Shown: positions 21,001 to 31,800 of the stretch, piece after piece | Layout: each line of letters begins with the position of its first letter | Position numbering within the stretch: position 1 is the stretch's first letter | NCBI RefSeq assembly: GCF_900113315.1 | Contig: NZ_FOZG01000001.1 | Coordinates: 558,001-622,000, forward strand | Reading direction: 5' to 3' | Origin: Sphingomonas jatrophae | GTDB taxonomy: Bacteria; Pseudomonadota; Alphaproteobacteria; Sphingomonadales; Sphingomonadaceae | DNA: 64,000 nt | Position numbers and translations under genes: made by a program | Notes under the pieces: generated by a model | Databases searched by the model: none | What the model was told of the DNA's origin: nothing | Seen by the model: the letters and a program-made list of their open reading frames with translations, nothing else

Positions 21001-24000
21001 ATGGCCGTGCGGCGGTGGCTAACGATCCTTTGCACGGCATCGGCGCTGGCGGGCGCACCTGCGCTTGCAGCCGAGCGCCCGAGCCTGGCCGACAGCTTCG
21101 GCATCGGCGATCCCGGCGGCGTGCTGTGCCAGGTGCAGGCGCGCGGCGCCGATCCTGCGATCAAGACGATGTTCGATCGCGCGTGGACCCTGGTGTGCCG
21201 CGATGCTGCCGCTCCTGTCGGCCGTGTCTATGCCTTGCGGCAGGGCAAGGAAGATCCCCGCGCGCGGCTAGCGGCTCTGCGGGGCGAGACGGCAACGTGC
21301 CATTCATCGGCGGCGGCTTCGCTGGATGGTCTGGCAGAAGCGGAGCAGGCCGCTTGCCGCATGAGCCGCGGAGATGTGGGTTACCGCGTCTACACGGTTG
21401 CACGCGGGCGAACGCTCTACGCGGTCGAGGGACTGGAGGCCTATGATCCGGCGCTGAAGCTGGCGCTGCGCTCCATCGTCGAGGATCGCGTGGTGCCGGG
21501 CATGATCGCGGTCGCCGCCACCAATGCCGCCGATGCCGCCGCTTTCGCGCGCGTTCAGGCGGGCAATCTCGACCTCGAGAGCGCGCTGGCCGAGGGCTAT
21601 CGCCGCAACAATAGCGGCAACTACGCCGAATCGGCCGAGTTCTTCGACACGCTGCTTCAGCGGACGGGCAGCGAGGCGGACCGGCGGCGGAACGGCGAGT
21701 ATCTGATCAACCGCGCATTGCAGAAATCGAACATGGGCGACTTTGCCGAGGCGGAGTCGCTGTTCGCGCAGGCCGAAGCCCTGCCGACGAGCGATCCGGT
21801 GCAACTGCGGCTGCGGCGCAACTTCAAGGCGCTGCATCTCGTTACTCGTCGCCGGCTCGCCGAAGCGCAGGCGGTGCTGGCGCGCCCGCTCGCCGCGTCC
21901 GCGACTGCCACGGCGCTGCCCGACACCATACCCGAGGATGCCGCGGCCGAGATCAACAACGGCGCGCCACTCGCCCGCCAGCTCGGCGTCACCGAGAATG
22001 TGGCGCTGAGCCCGGCGGAGAAGGCGGCCATCCTCGATGCGCAGGCACGCCAGGTGAGCGGCACGGTGCTGCGCCTGCAGGGCCGCAATACGGAAGCCGA
22101 ATCGGCGTTCGACGCCACGCTGAGCCAATTGTCTTCAGTGCGGCAGGGCCGTGTCGTCTCCATTGCCCGGCTGCGTGCGCAAACGCTGGCGGAGAAGGCG
22201 GCCGTCCGCGAGGCCGCGGGGGATCGGGCCGGGGCGGAGGCGCTGCTGCGGCAGGCGATCGCGTTGCTCGATCTCGAATATCCCGGCTCTGCGGCGTTGA
22301 ATGGCGGCAAGGCGCGGCTCGCGGCTTTTCTCGCCAGAACCGGCCAGGTGCCGGCCGCGCTGGGCCTGTACCGAGAGGTCGTCGTCGGGCTGGCTACGGC
22401 TGGCGGCACGACCGGGGGCACCCTGCTCGCCCCCTATTTCGCGCTGCTGGTGCGCGAATTGCCGTCGAATCCGGCGCTGACGGCCGACTTCTTCCTGGCG
22501 GCCGAAACGCTCGTTCGCCCGGGTGTCGCGGATACGCAGGCGGTGCTGGCACGCGAATTGTCCGGCGGCAGCGACGAGGCGGCGCGGCTGTTCCGCCAAT
22601 CCGTCACGCTCGCCCGCGATGTGGAGCGCAGCCGGGTTGAGCTCGCCCGCCTCGCCGCTCTGCCCGCACTGCCGCGGGAGGCGCAGGAGCGGATGACGGC
22701 ACTGCGTGCCGAGATCGATGCGCTCGGCCAGGATCAGCTGGCCACGCAGGCGAAGCTGGCCGCCTTCCCGCGCTACAACGTCGTGGCTGGCACGCCGCTG
22801 ACGCTGGATGAGCTGCGCGCGGTGCTGCGGCCGGACGAGGCCTATGTGAAGCTCGCCGCGGTCGGCGACGCGGTCTACGGGATGCTGGTGACGCCGGGCG
22901 GCGCGACGGCCTGGCAGGCGGGCATCGGCGCCACCGCGCTCGACAAGGCGGTGAGCACCCTCCGCGACTCCATCGTCAAGCAGCAGAGTGGCGAATTGCT
23001 CACCTTCCCGTTCGACGTGGCCGCCGCGCGCAAGCTCTATGTCGACCTGTTCACGCCCGTCGAGGCGCAGGTCGGCGCCGCCAAGCATATCGTGTTCGAG
23101 CCGGACGGCGCCATGCTGCGGCTGCCGCTCTCGCTGCTGATCGGGGAACAGGCGGGCGTCGACGCCTATGCCGCGCGGCAGAAGGCCAAGGGTGCGGACG
23201 AGTTCGACTTCCGCGGTGTCGCCTGGCTCGGCCGCCGCGCCGATATCTCGACCGCGGTCTCCGCCCGCGGCTTCCGTGACGTGCGCCGCCTGCCGCCCTC
23301 TGCCGCGCGGCGCGACTATATCGGCTTCGGCCAGAATGCGCCGGTCTCCGCCTTTGCGCGGGTGAACGGCCTCGCGCCGGCCAATGCTGCGCCGGGTGCG
23401 GCGGATTGCGCCTGGCCCCTGACCCAGTGGGAGCGGCCGATCGCCGCGACCGAGTTGCAAGCGGCCAGCCTGATGCTGGGCGCGGGCCGCTCCACGGTGG
23501 TCACGGGGGCTGCGTTCAGCGACGATGCGGTGAAAGCGCGCCCCGACCTGTCGGACTATCGCATCGTCCATTTCGCGACCCATGGCCTCGTCACCGCGCC
23601 GCGGCCGCAATGCCCTGCCCGCCCCGCCCTGCTCACCTCGTTCGGCGGACAGGGTTCTGACGGCTTGCTATCCTTTGCCGAGATCTTCGATCTGCGGATG
23701 GATGCCGACCTCGTCATTCTGTCCGCCTGCGATACGGCGGGCGAGGCGACTGTTTCCGCCACGCGCGAGACGGGCGTGACCTCCGGTGGCGGCACGGCGC
23801 TGGACGGGCTGGTTCGGGCCTTCGTCGGTGCGGGCGGGCGCTCGGTGCTGGCAACGCACTGGCCGACGCCCGACGATTATAAGGCGACCGAGCGGCTGAT
23901 CGGCGCGCTGTTCCAGGCAAGCGAAGGCACGTCGGTGGCGCAGGCGCTGCAGCAGGGCCAAGTCGCGCTGATGGACCAGGCGGAGACCTCGCACCCCTTC

Positions 24001-24081
24001 TACTGGGCGAGCTTCGCCGTGATCGGCGACGGCGCCCAGCCGGTCCGCCGCGCGCAGCAGGTGGCGAGCGCGCCGCAGTGA
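21001..24081 (+). CDS. Exported TPR-CHAT protein (caspase/separase-like cysteine protease)
   Basis: The 1026-residue protein has a Sec signal peptide (residues 1-24), a helical TPR-like middle (about 195-480, for example LAEGYRRNNSGNYAESAEFF and the NRALQKSNMGDFAEAESLF repeat), a further coiled region to about 600, and a C-terminal CHAT domain (about 640-1010). The catalytic dyad is present: His861 in HFATHG and Cys910 in LSACDTA. FVGAGGRSVLATHW and HPFYWASFAVIG, also typical of CHAT, follow. Export predicts action in the periplasm or outside the cell. It is first in the operon, and its stop overlaps the cyclase start. Substrate not known; the TpsA exoprotein downstream is a candidate. Confidence 0.92.
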   Translation: MAVRRWLTILCTASALAGAPALAAERPSLADSFGIGDPGGVLCQVQARGADPAIKTMFDRAWTLVCRDAAAPVGRVYALRQGKEDPRARLAALRGETATCHSSAAASLDGLAEAEQAACRMSRGDVGYRVYTVARGRTLYAVEGLEAYDPALKLALRSIVEDRVVPGMIAVAATNAADAAAFARVQAGNLDLESALAEGYRRNNSGNYAESAEFFDTLLQRTGSEADRRRNGEYLINRALQKSNMGDFAEAESLFAQAEALPTSDPVQLRLRRNFKALHLVTRRRLAEAQAVLARPLAASATATALPDTIPEDAAAEINNGAPLARQLGVTENVALSPAEKAAILDAQARQVSGTVLRLQGRNTEAESAFDATLSQLSSVRQGRVVSIARLRAQTLAEKAAVREAAGDRAGAEALLRQAIALLDLEYPGSAALNGGKARLAAFLARTGQVPAALGLYREVVVGLATAGGTTGGTLLAPYFALLVRELPSNPALTADFFLAAETLVRPGVADTQAVLARELSGGSDEAARLFRQSVTLARDVERSRVELARLAALPALPREAQERMTALRAEIDALGQDQLATQAKLAAFPRYNVVAGTPLTLDELRAVLRPDEAYVKLAAVGDAVYGMLVTPGGATAWQAGIGATALDKAVSTLRDSIVKQQSGELLTFPFDVAAARKLYVDLFTPVEAQVGAAKHIVFEPDGAMLRLPLSLLIGEQAGVDAYAARQKAKGADEFDFRGVAWLGRRADISTAVSARGFRDVRRLPPSAARRDYIGFGQNAPVSAFARVNGLAPANAAPGAADCAWPLTQWERPIAATELQAASLMLGAGRSTVVTGAAFSDDAVKARPDLSDYRIVHFATHGLVTAPRPQCPARPALLTSFGGQGSDGLLSFAEIFDLRMDADLVILSACDTAGEATVSATRETGVTSGGGTALDGLVRAFVGAGGRSVLATHWPTPDDYKATERLIGALFQASEGTSVAQALQQGQVALMDQAETSHPFYWASFAVIGDGAQPVRRAQQVASAPQ

Positions 24082-26084
24082 GCCTGCCCGACGGGCGCGA
24101 GGCGGCGATCCGCCGGACCGTCCGCCAGATCGGCCCTGCCCGGCTGGCGCTGGCCTGCGGCGTGTTGCTGCTCGCCTTTGCGGTGGCGCGGGCCGGCTGG
24201 TCGATGCCGCTCTTCGGCGATGCCGAACGCCTGCTTTACGACGCTCGCGCCTTCGTGGCGGCGCCCCGCGTGCCACAGGATGAACGCATCCTGCTCGTCC
24301 CCTATACGGATGAGACGCTGGCGGCGACCGGCAAGCGATCGCCCGTCGATCGCGCGATCCTTGCACGTGCGCTGACTGCACTCGACAGCCTCGGCGCGCG
24401 TGCGATCGGCATCGACATCCTGATCGATCAGGCGCAGCCGGAGGACGCGGAGTTGATCGATGCGTTCCGCCGGATGCGCACGCCCACTTATCTAGCGTTC
24501 GCCACCAACGCGACGAGCCCCGATTATGTGCGCCCGTGGCAGGAAGCGTTCCTGCGCGACTTCCTCAGACGCATCGGCAATCCTGCGGTGCGCCCTGCCG
24601 CCATCCGGATCGTGCCCGACGATGACGGCACGATGCGTCATTGGCCGGTGCCGGCGGGCGGACTGCCGCCGCTGATGGCGGACGCCCTGGTCGGCGGGGC
24701 GAGCGAGCCGGCAACCCGCGGCGCGATCCGTTATCGGCTGCCGGCCGATCCGCAACGCCCCGTCTTCGCCGCGCTGCCGATCGATCTGCTTGCGACGCCG
24801 GGTGCCGCGGCGCTGCTGCGCCAGCAGGTGGCGGGGCGCATCGTGCTGATCGGCGGAGACATCAGCGATGTGGATCGCTTCACCGTGCCCGCCAGCCGCT
24901 ACCCCGATGCGACCGGGCGGACGGGCGCGACGATGGCCGGGCTCGAGGTCCATGCCAGCCTGCTGGCGCAGCGGCTCGACGCGGCGTGGGACCGCCCGCT
25001 GTCGGGCTGGCTGCTCACCCTCGCTGCGCTCGCCATCGTTGCAGCGGCGGCAGCGACCGCACTGACGGGGCTGCGGCCGCCCTGGTCGGTCTTGCTGCTG
25101 GGCGGAGAGCTGTGCCTCATCGCGCTGCTGCCGTTCGTGCTGCAATATGCCGGCGTCGCGACGGATCGCCTGCCCGCCTTCGGCTGGCTGGTTGGCTGGA
25201 CCATCGCTTATGCCGGCGCGGCGGCGGCGGCGCGGGCAGTGACGGCGGACCAGCGCCGCTTCGCGCAATCCGCCCTCGGCCGATACCTGCCGCGCGATAT
25301 CGCCGACGAGATCATGCGCGATCCGGCAAGCGTCTCCCTGCACGGCGAGAAGCGGGAGATCTACGCGCTGTTCACCGATCTGGAGGGCTTCACCAAGCTG
25401 GCGCATGCCATTCCTCCGGAAACGGTGGCGCGCCTGCTGAACCGCTACCTCGATCTTCTGTCCGAAACGGTGCTGAAACACGGCGGCACGATCGACAAGT
25501 TCGTCGGCGATGCCATCGTCGCCTTCTGGGGCGCCCCCCTCGCCCGTCCCGACGATGGCGAGCGCGCGGCGCAGGCGGCGCTCGCCATGGCGCATGCGGG
25601 CGAACGCTTCCGCCGGGAGGCGCCGGAAGGCACGCCGCCGATCGGCTGCACGCGCGTCGGCCTGCATCGCGGCGAGGCGATCGTCGGCAATTTCGGCGGG
25701 GAAGGCCGCCTGCAATATACCGCGCTCGGAGACAGCATGAACCTGGCGGCGCGGCTGGAGGCGGCGAACAAGCAGCTCTCCACCTGCGCGCTGGTCAGCG
25801 GGCCGGCGGTGGCGGGCGTCACCGGCACGCGCTTTCGCCCGATGGGGCGGATCAGCGTGCGCGGGCGATCGACCCCGATCGAGGTGCACGAGCCGTTGAT
25901 CGACGGCGATGACGGTCATGTGACCCCCCTCACAGACTTGCTCGCCTGCTTCGATCAGGGAGACAGGAACGCGCTCCTCCAGCTGGAGGCGCTTGCGGGC
26001 ACGCGGCCGGACGATGCAGCGCTCGCCAATTTGGTTTATCGTCTAGGCCAGGTCGGCCCGGGAGGAAGCTTTGTCTTGCAGTGA
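24078..26084 (+). CDS. CHASE2-domain class III adenylate/guanylate cyclase
   Basis: The 668-residue inner-membrane signalling enzyme has one helix near residues 25-43, an extracytoplasmic CHASE2 sensor (about 45-310; DERILLVPYTDETL, GARAIGIDILID, GRIVLIGGDISD), three more helices (about 310-390), and a cytoplasmic class III cyclase domain (about 420-610). All catalytic positions are visible: metal ligands D434 in FTDLEGF and D478 in FVGDAIVAFWG, purine-specifying K474, and the GDSMNLAARLE transition-state segment. Lys474 favours ATP over GTP. The GTG start at 24078 overlaps the CHAT stop (GTGA), so the two are translationally coupled. A short cytoplasmic tail follows. Confidence 0.93.
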   Translation: MSLPDGREAAIRRTVRQIGPARLALACGVLLLAFAVARAGWSMPLFGDAERLLYDARAFVAAPRVPQDERILLVPYTDETLAATGKRSPVDRAILARALTALDSLGARAIGIDILIDQAQPEDAELIDAFRRMRTPTYLAFATNATSPDYVRPWQEAFLRDFLRRIGNPAVRPAAIRIVPDDDGTMRHWPVPAGGLPPLMADALVGGASEPATRGAIRYRLPADPQRPVFAALPIDLLATPGAAALLRQQVAGRIVLIGGDISDVDRFTVPASRYPDATGRTGATMAGLEVHASLLAQRLDAAWDRPLSGWLLTLAALAIVAAAAATALTGLRPPWSVLLLGGELCLIALLPFVLQYAGVATDRLPAFGWLVGWTIAYAGAAAAARAVTADQRRFAQSALGRYLPRDIADEIMRDPASVSLHGEKREIYALFTDLEGFTKLAHAIPPETVARLLNRYLDLLSETVLKHGGTIDKFVGDAIVAFWGAPLARPDDGERAAQAALAMAHAGERFRREAPEGTPPIGCTRVGLHRGEAIVGNFGGEGRLQYTALGDSMNLAARLEAANKQLSTCALVSGPAVAGVTGTRFRPMGRISVRGRSTPIEVHEPLIDGDDGHVTPLTDLLACFDQGDRNALLQLEALAGTRPDDAALANLVYRLGQVGPGGSFVLQ

Positions 26085-26820
26085 CTGGATCGTGCGCGGC
26101 GCGTCGCTCGCGTTGGCGCTGGCCGCGCCCGCCGGGGCGACGGCGTCGACTTTGGTGGTCCGCTCGACCGGGCCGTCGGCCAAGCTGTTCCCGCCGGGCA
26201 AGCCGCTGGCGGATACGGCGCAGTTCGAGCTGAAGGCGAATGACAGCGTGACCCTGCTTGATGCGCACGGCACGCGCACGCTGGCGGGCCCGGGCAGCTT
26301 CACCGCCTCTTCCCCGCCCAACGCCTCGGCACCGGGTATCACCAGCCGGGTCGCAGCGCTCGCCGATGCAGGTGGCGTGCGGCGCGCGCGGATCGGTGCG
26401 GTGCGCGGCGCGGTTCCGGCCGATCCCGCCAAGGCGCCGAACGTCTGGTATGTCGATTCGACGCACAGCGCGACGGTGTGCGTGGCGGACGCCGGCACCC
26501 TGACCCTGTGGCGCCCGGCCGGAGCGGCGGCGGAACTCACCGTGAGCGGCCCCAAGGGCGAGGCGAAGCTGCCCTTTGCCGAGGGGCAGACCACGATGGC
26601 ATGGCCGGCCAACCTGCCGGTGCTGGATGGATCCCGCTACACGCTCGCATGGGGCGGCGGGGCGGCGCCGGTGTCGCTCGACTTCGCGGTGGTCGGGCCG
26701 CGGCCGGACGCGCTGGATGGCGTGGCCGCACTGCTGATCCGGCGCGGGTGCCAGCGCCAGCTCGACATGTTGATCGAAACGGTGGCGGTGCCCGCCCCGT
26801 CGACGAGCACGCCGGGCTGA
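26071..26820 (+). CDS. Exported FecR-like protein of the CHAT-CHASE2-TPS operon
   Basis: The 249-residue protein has an N-terminal signal peptide (about residues 8-26). A beta-rich domain follows whose segment FELKANDSVTLLDAHGTRTLAGPGSF (quoted in part: LKANDSVTLLDAHGTRTL) resembles FecR-like domains. The rest is predicted beta-strand with a WYVDSTHSATVCV segment. The TTG start at 26071 is supported by GGAGGAA five bases upstream and overlaps the cyclase gene by 14 bases. Its position between cyclase and TPS transporter suggests a periplasmic accessory role, but no function is established. The FecR-like label is a weak similarity call. Confidence 0.7.
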   Translation: MSCSDWIVRGASLALALAAPAGATASTLVVRSTGPSAKLFPPGKPLADTAQFELKANDSVTLLDAHGTRTLAGPGSFTASSPPNASAPGITSRVAALADAGGVRRARIGAVRGAVPADPAKAPNVWYVDSTHSATVCVADAGTLTLWRPAGAAAELTVSGPKGEAKLPFAEGQTTMAWPANLPVLDGSRYTLAWGGGAAPVSLDFAVVGPRPDALDGVAALLIRRGCQRQLDMLIETVAVPAPSTSTPG

Positions 26821-26967
26821 GCGACCAAGCTGCGCCCCCCGCGATTGAGCGGGCGCGGGCCGGCTGGTAGCCAATCGGCAACAGGGTCAATGGCCGCGCA
26901 GGCATTTGCGGGGCGACGATAAAGCGAGGCCGGACGCAAGGTCCGCTGAAAGGATCAGGCGGCGCGC

Positions 26968-28836
26968 ATGCGCGACCGTCAACGAAGGGGGACGTCCGTG
27001 ATCGTGGCCGAGGCAACCGACCCTGTGCGTGCAACCCCGCGGCGACGCCTTGCCGGCCATGCTCCGCTCGGCGCGGCGCTGCTCGCGCTTGTCGGCCTGC
27101 CGGCGGCTGCAGGGGCGCAGACAGCAGCACCCGCCGTGCCGACGCGCGAAGAGGTAAACCGCATCCCGACCGGCCCCACGGCGCAGCAGCCGTCCCGGCT
27201 GAGTGTCGAGGGCGGCGTGGAGCGTGCCCCCTGCCCGCTCGCGCAGGAGCGGTTTGCCGGCGTCACCATCACCGTCAACGACGTGGTGTTCGATAATCTC
27301 AAGATCGTCGATCCCGCGACGCTTGCCTCCGCCTGGGAAGCCTATCGTGGCAAGACGGTGCCGATCGCGACGGTCTGCGAGATTCGCGATGCGGCTGCCA
27401 CCATCCTGCGTCGCCAGGGCTATCTCGCCGCGGTGCAGGTGCCGCCGCAACGGATCGAGAACGGCGTCGTCCACTTCGACGTGCTGATGGCCAAGCTGGT
27501 GGCGGTGCAGGTGCGCGGCAATCCCGGCAAGTCCGAGGCGCTGATCGCCGCCTACCTCCGCCGCCTGACAGAGGAGCCGGTGTTCAACGAGCAGACCGCC
27601 GCGCGCTATCTGCTGCTGGCACGCGACATTCCGGGCTATGACGTGCGGCTGACGCTCAAGCCGGCGAACGGCGCACCCGGCGAGGTGATCGGTGAGGTGG
27701 CGGTGGTGCGCACGCCAGTCGCCCTCGACGTCAACGTGCAGAACTACGGATCGCGCGACGTCGGCCGGTTCGGCGGGCTGATCCGCGGTGAGGCCTATGA
27801 CCTGCTCGGCCTGGGGGATCGCCTGACGCTCGGCTATTTCGGTACGGCCGACTTCAAGGAGCAGAACGTGCTCCAGGCCGGCTACGACATCCGTCTTGGC
27901 GGTGAGGGACTGACGCTCGGCGGACGCTTCACCTATGCCTGGACACGGCCCGATCCCGACATCGTCGGCGGCAGGCTGAAGGCGGAGACGATGGTCGCGG
28001 GGGCCGAGCTGTCCTACCCCTTCGTCCGGCGCGAGGCGGGGACGCTCCGCGGCGCGCTCGGCTTCGAAGCGATCAATCAGGACGTGCGGCTCGCCGGTAT
28101 CGATCTGACGCGCGATCGCATCCGGGCCGCTTATGCACGGGCCGATTTCGACCTGATGGATGCGGGCTCGATCCGCAGCACTGCGGGCTATTCCTCGGCC
28201 GAACCGCGCTGGCGGCTTGCGGGGTCGCTGGAGGTGCGCAAGGGGCTCGGCATCCTCGGCGCGAGCGACGGCTGCGGCGCGCCGCCTTACACCGCCTGCC
28301 TGACCGCGGGGGCGGTGCCGCTCAGCCGGGTGGAGGGACGTCCGCAGGCGGCGTTGGTCCGCTTCTCGGGCGTGGGTGAGGTGCGGCCGGTGCCCAACAT
28401 CGCCTTCGTGCTGGCACCGCGCGCGCAATATTCGTCCAGGCCGCTCCTTTCCTACGAGGAATTCTCGGGCGGCAACTACACGGTCGGGCGCGGCTATGAT
28501 CCCGGCTCGATCCTCGGCGATCGCGGCATCGGCTTCCAATCCGAACTGCGCATCGGCCGCGCCGTGCCGACCGCGCGCGACGCGTTCGCGGTACAGCCCT
28601 ACGGCTTCTTCGATGCGGCTTGGGTGTGGAACCGCCGGCAACCCGTCGCGCCACTGGAGCGTGATCCACAGCGGCTATTCTCCGCCGGCATCGGCGCCCG
28701 CGTCGCTTACGGCGACCGTGCCCGGCTCGACGTGACGCTGGCCACCCCGCTCGAGAAGATCAACGGATCGGATCGCCGCGGCGACGTGCGGCTGCTCGTC
28801 TCGCTGACGACGCGTCTGCTCCCCTGGACCCGGTGA
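26968..28836 (+). CDS. TpsB/FhaC/ShlB-type two-partner-secretion outer-membrane transporter
   Basis: The 622-residue protein has a signal peptide (alanine-rich, cleavage near AQ at 50), then a POTRA-like region (about 90-190: TVCEIRDAAATILRRQGYLAAVQVP), then a C-terminal 16-strand barrel domain (about 220-622). The conserved loop-6 motif, normally VRGY/F, is here NYTVGRGYDPGSILGDRG. It should export the TpsA encoded 11 bases downstream. ATG at 26968 is used; an in-frame GTG at 26998 has the better ribosome-binding site (AAGGGGG) and would shorten it by 10 residues. A 147-base gap precedes it. Confidence 0.92.
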   Translation: MRDRQRRGTSVIVAEATDPVRATPRRRLAGHAPLGAALLALVGLPAAAGAQTAAPAVPTREEVNRIPTGPTAQQPSRLSVEGGVERAPCPLAQERFAGVTITVNDVVFDNLKIVDPATLASAWEAYRGKTVPIATVCEIRDAAATILRRQGYLAAVQVPPQRIENGVVHFDVLMAKLVAVQVRGNPGKSEALIAAYLRRLTEEPVFNEQTAARYLLLARDIPGYDVRLTLKPANGAPGEVIGEVAVVRTPVALDVNVQNYGSRDVGRFGGLIRGEAYDLLGLGDRLTLGYFGTADFKEQNVLQAGYDIRLGGEGLTLGGRFTYAWTRPDPDIVGGRLKAETMVAGAELSYPFVRREAGTLRGALGFEAINQDVRLAGIDLTRDRIRAAYARADFDLMDAGSIRSTAGYSSAEPRWRLAGSLEVRKGLGILGASDGCGAPPYTACLTAGAVPLSRVEGRPQAALVRFSGVGEVRPVPNIAFVLAPRAQYSSRPLLSYEEFSGGNYTVGRGYDPGSILGDRGIGFQSELRIGRAVPTARDAFAVQPYGFFDAAWVWNRRQPVAPLERDPQRLFSAGIGARVAYGDRARLDVTLATPLEKINGSDRRGDVRLLVSLTTRLLPWTR

Positions 28837-28837
28837 T

Positions 28838-28842
28838 GGAGG
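28838..28842 (+). promoter_or_regulatory. Ribosome-binding site deciding the tpsA start
   Basis: A perfect GGAGG lies five bases before the ATG at 28848. It overlaps the earlier in-frame GTG (28833) and ATG (28836) and therefore points to 28848 as the real start of the exoprotein. That start places the signal peptide at residue 1. Confidence 0.75.
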
Positions 28843-28847
28843 CCCCG

Positions 28848-31800
28848 ATGGCACGCAAGCTGAACATCCGCCGACCCCTGCTCGCCGGCTGTGCGCCGCT
28901 CGCGCTGGCGCTTGCCGCAATGGGGCAGCCCGCAGTGGCGCAGTCGTACCTCGGCAACGTCACCGGCACGGTGAACGCCAGCGTCAGCACGGCGGCGAAC
29001 CGCACGACGGTGACCGTCACCGGCACCAAGGCGATCGTCGACTGGACCGCGACAGGCCCGACGACCGACAATGCGGTGACGTGGAACGGTGCCGGCGGGC
29101 CGGTGCGCCAGAACACGGTGACTTTCCAGGAAGCGGGCACCGAGACGGTGTTCCAGGGTCCCGGGCAGGATTATACCGTGCTCAACCGGATCAATCCGGG
29201 CGCGGACGGCCGTGCCGTCGTGCTGAACGGCGTCACCAGCAGCTATCTGCGCGGCGAAGGTGGCCCGCGTGGCGGTGCGGTGTGGTTCTACAGCCCCGGC
29301 GGCATCGTCATCGGCCCGAACGGGCGGTTCGATGTCGGCAGCCTGCTGCTCACCGCCAATCGGCCGAACTTCGATCCCGCGACCCCCGGCGCGGGCACGA
29401 TCAGCCTTGGCGCGCCGGAAATTGCGGGCGCAAGCGTGACCGTCCAGCCCGGCGCACAGATCAACCTGTCCGAGGCGGGCAGCTATCTCGCGATGGTGGC
29501 GCCCCGCGTGCGGATGGGCGGCAGCGCGACGGTCAACGGCTCCGTCGCCTATGTCGCGGCGGACGCGGCGGACATCACGATCAACGGCGGCCTGTTCGAC
29601 ATCGACGTGTCGCAGGGCACGAGCGCGACGGGCAGCGATGCCGTGCTGGAGCATAGCGGGTCCACCACCGGCCCCGCGGGCACGAACCGCGGCATCTTCA
29701 TGGTCGCAGTGCCACGCAACGATGCGGTGACGATGCTGGTCAGCGGCACGGCCGGCTATGCCGCTGCGACGGACACGAGCGTGCAGAACGGCATCGTGGT
29801 CCTTTCCGCCGGCAGCGGTGCGCAGCTGGTCGAACAGAGCGGCGGTGTCGCCGCGCGCTTCGACACGCCGTCGTCCCCCCTTGGCGCGTCCATAGCCATG
29901 CGAGCCGGGACGTTCAGCTCCGACGTATCCGCCAATGCGAGTGGCGGCGTTATTGCTCGCGCTGGCGATGACGCGGCGTCCACGAGCGATACGCTGCGCT
30001 TCGACCGCACTGTCGAGCTGCGTGCGGCGCAGTCGATCGCTCTGTCGGCCGAGGATGGTGCTTCGCTGACGGTGGGCCGCGCGCTGACTTTGACGCGGCC
30101 CGGCGACCAGTCGGACGGCGCGCGGGATCTTGCCTTGCGGATCGATGCCACCGGCGGCGGCGTGGTCAGCATTGGCGGGGCCACGCGAATGGACGCGTCC
30201 ACCAGCGTCAGCCCCACCGCGCTCGTCCATGTCGGCGCGCAGAGCGGTGGCCGGGTGACGCTTGGCGGCGGGCTCGTCGCCGATGCGAGCGTCAGCGGCA
30301 CGAGCAGCGTCACCGGCGGCCGGGCGGAGATCGTCGCGACTGGCGGCTCCGTCGCGATCACCGGCGGCACGACGCGGATCACCGTGAACGGCTCTGCCGA
30401 TGGCACCGGCAACGCGGCGACCGGCGGCACCGCGGTGCTGAGCGCGACGGACGGGTCGATCCGCATCGGCCAGTCGCTCGACATACAGGCGCAGGGCAGC
30501 TCCTCTGCGGGCGCGGGCACGGGCGGGCAGATCGATCTTGCGGTCGGCGGCACCGGCACCCTGCCGGACGGCGTCACGCGCGAACTCGCGCTGCCGAGTG
30601 CTTATCTGTCGGCCTATGGCTATGGCGGCGGAGGTGCGACCGGCACCGGCGGCACCATCACGCTTGCCGCGGCGAGCGGTACGCTCTCCGCAGGCTCGCT
30701 GACGGCTGAGGCGATTGGCCAGGGCGGCGGCGGCACCTCTGCACGCGGTAGTGGCGCGGTGGGCGGCACCGGTGGCACCGGTTTCGGTGGGCGCGTGTCG
30801 GTGACCGGCACCGGCGGCACGCTGGATTTCGACAGCCTCAACCTTTCCGTTGACGCCTTCGGCGGCAGCGGCGGCGATATCGAGAGCGGCTATGGCAACG
30901 GCATCGGCGGCGTCGGCGGTTCCGCCACCGCGGGCACCACGCTGATCGACGTAGCCGCCGGCGCGCTGACCGCCGACGCGCTCAGCCAGTCGGCCTATGG
31001 CCGAGGCGGCTTCGGTGGCTACGGCGGCTATGACGGTGAGACCGGCGTCACGGGTACGGCCGGCAACGGCGGCAACGGCACAGGCGGCCAGACGAGCCTC
31101 CGCATCGGCAGCGGCGGCAGCATGAACGTCACCGGCGCCTATGGCTCGCTCGACCTCTCGGCGGCCGGACAGGGCGGCAATGCCGGCTACAGCTATCCGG
31201 ACCCCGCGGTGGCCGGCGTCGGCCAGGGCGGTCGCACGCTGTTGACGGTGGAAGATGGCGGCCAGCTCACCGCCACCACGCTCCGTATCGGTGCGGACGC
31301 CTATAGCTCCTTCGACGGTGGCGAGGGCGGTCTGCCTGCATCCGTAGGCGGCGGCAGCGCGCAGATGCTGGTGCAGGGCGGCGGCCGGGCGGACATCGGC
31401 GCGCTGACCGTGTCGGCACAAGCGCTCTCCGGCGGACCGCGCAGGGGCGGCAGCGCCGGCGTGACGGTGGCCGGCGGCACGCTGACCATCGCCAACAGCC
31501 TCTCGATCGATGCGGATGCCGGCGAGTTCGATCCGGCCGTGCCGATGTTCGCGCCTCGCGCCGCGCCGCCGGCAACGGGGCCGCAGGATGCGCAGGGTGG
31601 CGATGCACGGCTGACGGTCGGGCCGGACAGCAGCTTCACCGTCGCACCCGACGCCACCTTCGCGTTGAGCGCGGACGCAGCTTCGACCGGCAATGGCGAC
31701 ACGAGCGGCAATGCCGTCGGCGGCACCGCGGTGCTGCGCTTCGATGGCGTGACGCAGGCTCTCCCGGCCGGCCTGACGGTCAGCGCCCGCGCGCGCAGCG

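Noticed and set aside
22135-23610. A 491-codon minus-strand open frame opposite the CHAT gene
   Set aside because: No start site or domain; the CHAT dyad is on the plus strand.
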